Of a DNA stretch of 64,000 bases, positions 61,617 to 64,000 are shown one piece after another. Within the stretch, counting starts at the first letter, position 1. Every line of letters begins with the position of its first letter. Origin of the DNA: an uncultured Dorea sp. (GTDB lineage Bacteria > Bacillota > Clostridia > Lachnospirales > Lachnospiraceae); the NCBI GenBank assembly GCA_910589275.1, contig CAJUTH010000007.1, positions 1 through 64,000 on the forward strand, read 5' to 3'. Both the position numbers and the translations under genes were made by a program. The notes below the pieces were generated by a model. The model ran no database searches. It was not told the DNA's origin and worked only from the letters and a program-made list of their open reading frames with translations.

Positions 61617-61805
61617 ATGGCTGAGATTAAAACAGATATGTTTCCGGAGGTTCTGCGGATGAGGGCAAAGGAAAAGCAGGAAGATAGGAGATGGAACAGG
61701 CAGGAGAGTGTTCAGATAAATGCTGTGTTACCTGTGGAGACTGTCACAGAATCCGTCAAGAAGGAGAAGAACAGCCAGGAACAAAAGCAGGGACAGGCAC
61801 AATAA
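61617..61805 (+). CDS. Small hypothetical protein
   Basis: 62 residues from the ATG at 61617, with GGAGGAG upstream. Very polar, with a Q/K-rich C-terminus, and probably disordered. The ribosome-binding site supports it as a real gene; function unknown. Confidence 0.5.
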   Translation: MAEIKTDMFPEVLRMRAKEKQEDRRWNRQESVQINAVLPVETVTESVKKEKNSQEQKQGQAQ

Positions 61806-61862
61806 ATCCTGCCTGATTTATGTGCCTGAATAATAGAAGAAATCGCAAGGGCCTGCCGGATG

Positions 61863-62111
61863 TTATTGTTTGTTCTTGGCGGACGGTACTTTTGGCGGCT
61901 GGAATTTGTATAATGCATTATAGGACTCTAATTCCTCTTCGTTTAAGGGAGCGGAGGGGATCAGTCCGGTGCAGTCCTGAGAGGATGCGGCATTTGTAAG
62001 GTAATCATAGGAATCAATGATTCTCTGGTTTTCTTCAGATGCCTTTTTTTGATTCTTGAGCGCTTTGTCAGCTTGAATGTTTTGTTTAATTTCATTTTCT
62101 CCTGTAATCAT
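61863..62111 (-). CDS. Small hypothetical protein
   Basis: 82 residues, polar. The N-terminal half is helical (QADKALKNQKKASEENQRII), followed by an acidic-proline segment. On the minus strand the start is preceded by GGAGGTTC, a fair ribosome-binding site. No family is recognised. Confidence 0.5.
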   Translation of the reverse strand: MITGENEIKQNIQADKALKNQKKASEENQRIIDSYDYLTNAASSQDCTGLIPSAPLNEEELESYNALYKFQPPKVPSAKNKQ

Positions 62112-62140
62112 AGGAACCTCCGTGAAAAGTAACTTTCTTA

Positions 62141-62273
62141 GTCACTGTTCACACAGTACTTTGCATTCACTGCAAAGTACGTAAGAAAATGATTCAGGTG
62201 TGAGCAAATCCCATTCGTGAAGCGAATTTTTAATGGATTTGCGAAAGCTGCAGTGAACGGAGTGAACAGTAAC
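62141..62273. repeat. Dispersed palindromic repeat, copy D (full length, with terminal inverted repeats)
   Basis: 133 bases bounded by inverted ends (GTCACTGTTCAC at 62141-62152, GTGAACAGTAAC at 62262-62273). Inside are the GTACTTTGCA / TGCAAAGTAC hairpin, a second stem GCAAATCCCATT / AATGGATTTGC with inner ATTCG/CGAAT, and GCAGTGAACGGA. No coding capacity. This looks like a small non-autonomous mobile element. Confidence 0.75.
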
Positions 62274-62310
62274 CTGTTTTAGTTTCATGAAATAGGTTGT
62301 GTAGAAAGGA

Positions 62311-62340
62311 TTGGTTTTATACGCTTAACTGTGCTATATT
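62311..62340 (+). promoter_or_regulatory. Candidate promoter of PHP gene
   Basis: TTGGTT (62311-62316), 18-bp spacer, TATATT (62335-62340). Confidence 0.5.
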
Positions 62341-62383
62341 AAATGTGCGGATAAAAATATAGAATACAGAAAGAAGGCAGAAT

Positions 62384-63103
62384 ATGAAAGTTGCAGTTGA
62401 TACTCATACACATACGCTTTCCAGCGGCCATGCTTATAATACCATCAGAGAGATGGCTTATATGGCGTCACAGATGGGGCTGGAGGCTCTGGCAATTACC
62501 GATCATGGACCCGAGATGCACGGAGGACCACATAAATATCATTTTCATAATATGAAGGTACTCCCAAGGGAGTACTATGGGATTCCGGTCCTGTTTGGGG
62601 TGGAGTTAAATATTATGGATGATACGGGAACCGTTGATCTGTCTGACTGGCTGCTTGAACAGTTAGATATTACCGTTGCAAGCATTCATGGCGAGTGCTA
62701 TGGTAAAAGCAGGGGAATTGAAAAGAATACAGAGGCTTACTTGAATATTATGCGGCGGAAGGATGTGGAGATTATCGGGCATCCGGATGACGGCCGGTTT
62801 GAAGTGGATTATGAGGCGCTGGTTAAGGCGGCAAAGGAGACGGGGACGCTCCTTGAAGTGAATAATTCTTCGCTGAAACCGGGCGGATTCCGCATGAATT
62901 CTTATGAAAATGCGCGGCAAATGCTGGAACTTTGTAAGAGGGAGAGAGCGATGGTGGTTCTGGGAAGCGACGCGCACGTGGACGTTGACATTGCTAATAC
63001 CAAATATTCTTCTAAATTGCTTCAGGAAATAGATTTTCCGGAGGAGCTGGTAGCGAATACATCGTATGAAAGGCTGCTTTCCGTGCTGAAACGGAGAAGA
63101 TAG
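62384..63103 (+). CDS. PHP-domain phosphatase, YcdX-like
   Basis: 239 residues. The PHP metal motifs are DTHTHTLSSGHA, ITDHGPEMHGG, GVELNIMD, SIHGECYG, IGHPDDG and LGSDAHVDVD, which together supply the trinuclear metal site. It is of the YcdX family, whose members are phosphatases; the substrate is unknown. AGAAGG lies upstream of the ATG. Confidence 0.92.
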   Translation: MKVAVDTHTHTLSSGHAYNTIREMAYMASQMGLEALAITDHGPEMHGGPHKYHFHNMKVLPREYYGIPVLFGVELNIMDDTGTVDLSDWLLEQLDITVASIHGECYGKSRGIEKNTEAYLNIMRRKDVEIIGHPDDGRFEVDYEALVKAAKETGTLLEVNNSSLKPGGFRMNSYENARQMLELCKRERAMVVLGSDAHVDVDIANTKYSSKLLQEIDFPEELVANTSYERLLSVLKRRR

Positions 63104-63181
63104 TTACGGTTCTCATGTCGATTGGAGAATGGTAGCATCCATTTCGGTCACTTGTTAATTTATGGATTAATATCTATGGAC

Positions 63182-63210
63182 TTTACAGATTTAGTGTGCT
63201 AAAATATAAA
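63182..63210 (+). promoter_or_regulatory. SigA-type promoter of yerC
   Basis: TTTACA (63182-63187), 17-bp spacer, TATAAA (63205-63210). Confidence 0.6.
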
Positions 63211-63241
63211 AAGACGAGTTCTGATGCAAAGGAGATGTATT

Positions 63242-63541
63242 ATGAGTAAGAAGATTAGAACGGAAGCAGTAGACTATCTCTTTAAGGCCGTATTAAGTTT
63301 AAAGGATAAAGAAGAGTGCTATACATTTTTTGAAGATATCTGTACGATTAATGAACTTCTTTCATTGTCCCAGAGATTTGAGGTGGCAAAGATGCTGAGG
63401 CAGCAGAAGACTTATCTTGAGATTGCGGATAAGACCGGGGCTTCTACAGCGACTATCAGCAGGGTAAATCGTTCCCTGAACTATGGAAATGACGGATATG
63501 ATATGGTATTTGAGCGGATTAATGGAGGAGACAGCAAGTAG
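63242..63541 (+). CDS. YerC/YecD family TrpR-related DNA-binding protein
   Basis: 99 residues from the ATG at 63242, with AAAGGAG upstream. TrpR-like helix-turn-helix: CTINELLSLSQRFEVAKML and YLEIADKTGASTATISRVNR. Matches YerC of B. subtilis in length and pattern. A transcription factor of unclear target; no tryptophan gene is nearby. Confidence 0.9.
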   Translation: MSKKIRTEAVDYLFKAVLSLKDKEECYTFFEDICTINELLSLSQRFEVAKMLRQQKTYLEIADKTGASTATISRVNRSLNYGNDGYDMVFERINGGDSK

Positions 63542-63553
63542 CGCTGTCTCCTC
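63525..63553. terminator. Bidirectional terminator
   Basis: Perfect 11-bp arms GAGGAGACAGC / GCTGTCTCCTC, with a 7-base loop, spanning the end of yerC. Confidence 0.8.
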
Positions 63554-63568
63554 TTTCAAAATGACCGC

Positions 63569-64000
63569 TTATTTCTTTTTCTTGGATTCCGGCTCTGGCA
63601 TGTCGTCGATTAGCTTTTCAATCACTTGTTTCTTTACATAGACGTCGAAGGCCAGACTGCAGATAAAGGAAAAATTCTGGAGCATCTTCCGGTCCTCTTC
63701 TGGAGCATTGGAAAAAGTGTCTAAAGAGCTTTTGTATATTCTGGCAATATCTTTGGCCATAGAGTCGATTCTGGATTTTTCCAGCGCGCATACCTCTTCG
63801 TATATCTCGGTCATGGAAAAGCCGCCGCCGCTGCCGAAATACCCGCCGGTGATCGGGGCCAGAAGCGTTTCGATATCCTTAATGGATAAAAGATTTTTAA
63901 AATAGTAGATAAAAATCAGCGCCAGAATGTGTTCTCTGGAATATTTCTTCTTTACTGGCGGCGGAAGCAGATTGTTTTTCGCATAGTTATTGATCATGGT
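63569..64000 (-). CDS. DUF1836 family protein, N-terminus outside window
   Basis: 144 codons are visible, and the frame is open to the window edge. An internal ATG at 63997 is not taken as the start because family members begin some 40-60 residues earlier. KYSREHILALIFIYYFKNLLSI looks like a small winged or helical domain, and the C-terminus is acidic then basic (PEPESKKKK). DUF1836 proteins are common in Lachnospiraceae, function unknown; DNA binding of the MerR type has been suggested by the TKTMINNYAKNNLL-like pattern. Confidence 0.8.
   Translation of the reverse strand, partial: TMINNYAKNNLLPPPVKKKYSREHILALIFIYYFKNLLSIKDIETLLAPITGGYFGSGGGFSMTEIYEEVCALEKSRIDSMAKDIARIYKSSLDTFSNAPEEDRKMLQNFSFICSLAFDVYVKKQVIEKLIDDMPEPESKKKK

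Overview
The window is chromosomal DNA of a low-to-medium GC, spore-forming Firmicute, most likely a Lachnospiraceae-type clostridium. This is inferred from gene content: SigH, a GerA/SpoVAF germination protein, a cysteine T-box, the infC-rpmI-rplT operon, MetA with the acetyltransferase-type residue, DUF1540, DUF1836 and YerC, plus consensus SigA promoters with 17-bp spacers. No database search was possible. Assignments rest on motifs read in the translations.

Layout. 1-6.4 kb is ordinary metabolism: end of a D-2-hydroxyacid dehydrogenase, a phosphopantetheinyl transferase, a PfkB sugar kinase, ispF, an Eis-like acetyltransferase and a VanRS-like two-component pair. 6.5-19.4 kb is an accessory island: an AAA-like/PD-(D/E)XK gene on the minus strand, then a plus-strand run built around a 1056-residue protein with the hallmarks of a two-barrel RNA polymerase (YonO / eukaryotic RdRP type: ADFDGD at residues 583-588). 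It is followed by an overlapping partner, two related proteins sharing an HKxxHxxxNFxxIP motif, a HAD phosphatase of the RNA-repair type, a calcineurin-like phosphoesterase, a possible ADP-ribosyltransferase-like protein, and finally a truncated AAA/DUF4143 remnant. This is the best candidate for an undescribed system: an RNA synthesis plus RNA-end-processing cassette outside any recognisable prophage.

20.0-21.6 kb holds an ECF sigma/anti-sigma pair. 21.7-35.9 kb is a Ter (tellurite-type stress response) biosynthetic module: two phosphoribosyltransferase-like proteins, a C-C bond lyase (inverted), a YceG-trypsin fusion, YceG, TelA, three TerD paralogues, a calcium-type P-ATPase and a HAD hydrolase. 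36-37.3 kb has decayed accessory genes, including a RelB-like antitoxin with a truncated toxin.

37.3-64 kb is largely housekeeping: T-box-controlled cysE-cysS-mrnC-rlmB-sigH, tRNA-Thr, glnS, a MocR regulator, a PilZ protein, cls, purA, an AI-2E family transporter, metA, a surface Ig-like protein, an alanine/glycine symporter, dut, a GerA-family protein, a MATE pump, infC-rpmI-rplT, tRNA-Leu, a PHP phosphatase, YerC and the end of a DUF1836 gene. Two dispersed repeat families stand out. One is a palindromic MITE-like element (copies near 1.0, 21.6, 61.0 and 62.2 kb, with a half copy forming the end of the PilZ gene). The other is a 32-bp palindromic tandem repeat in opposite orientations on the two sides of purA-DUF1540-AI-2E.
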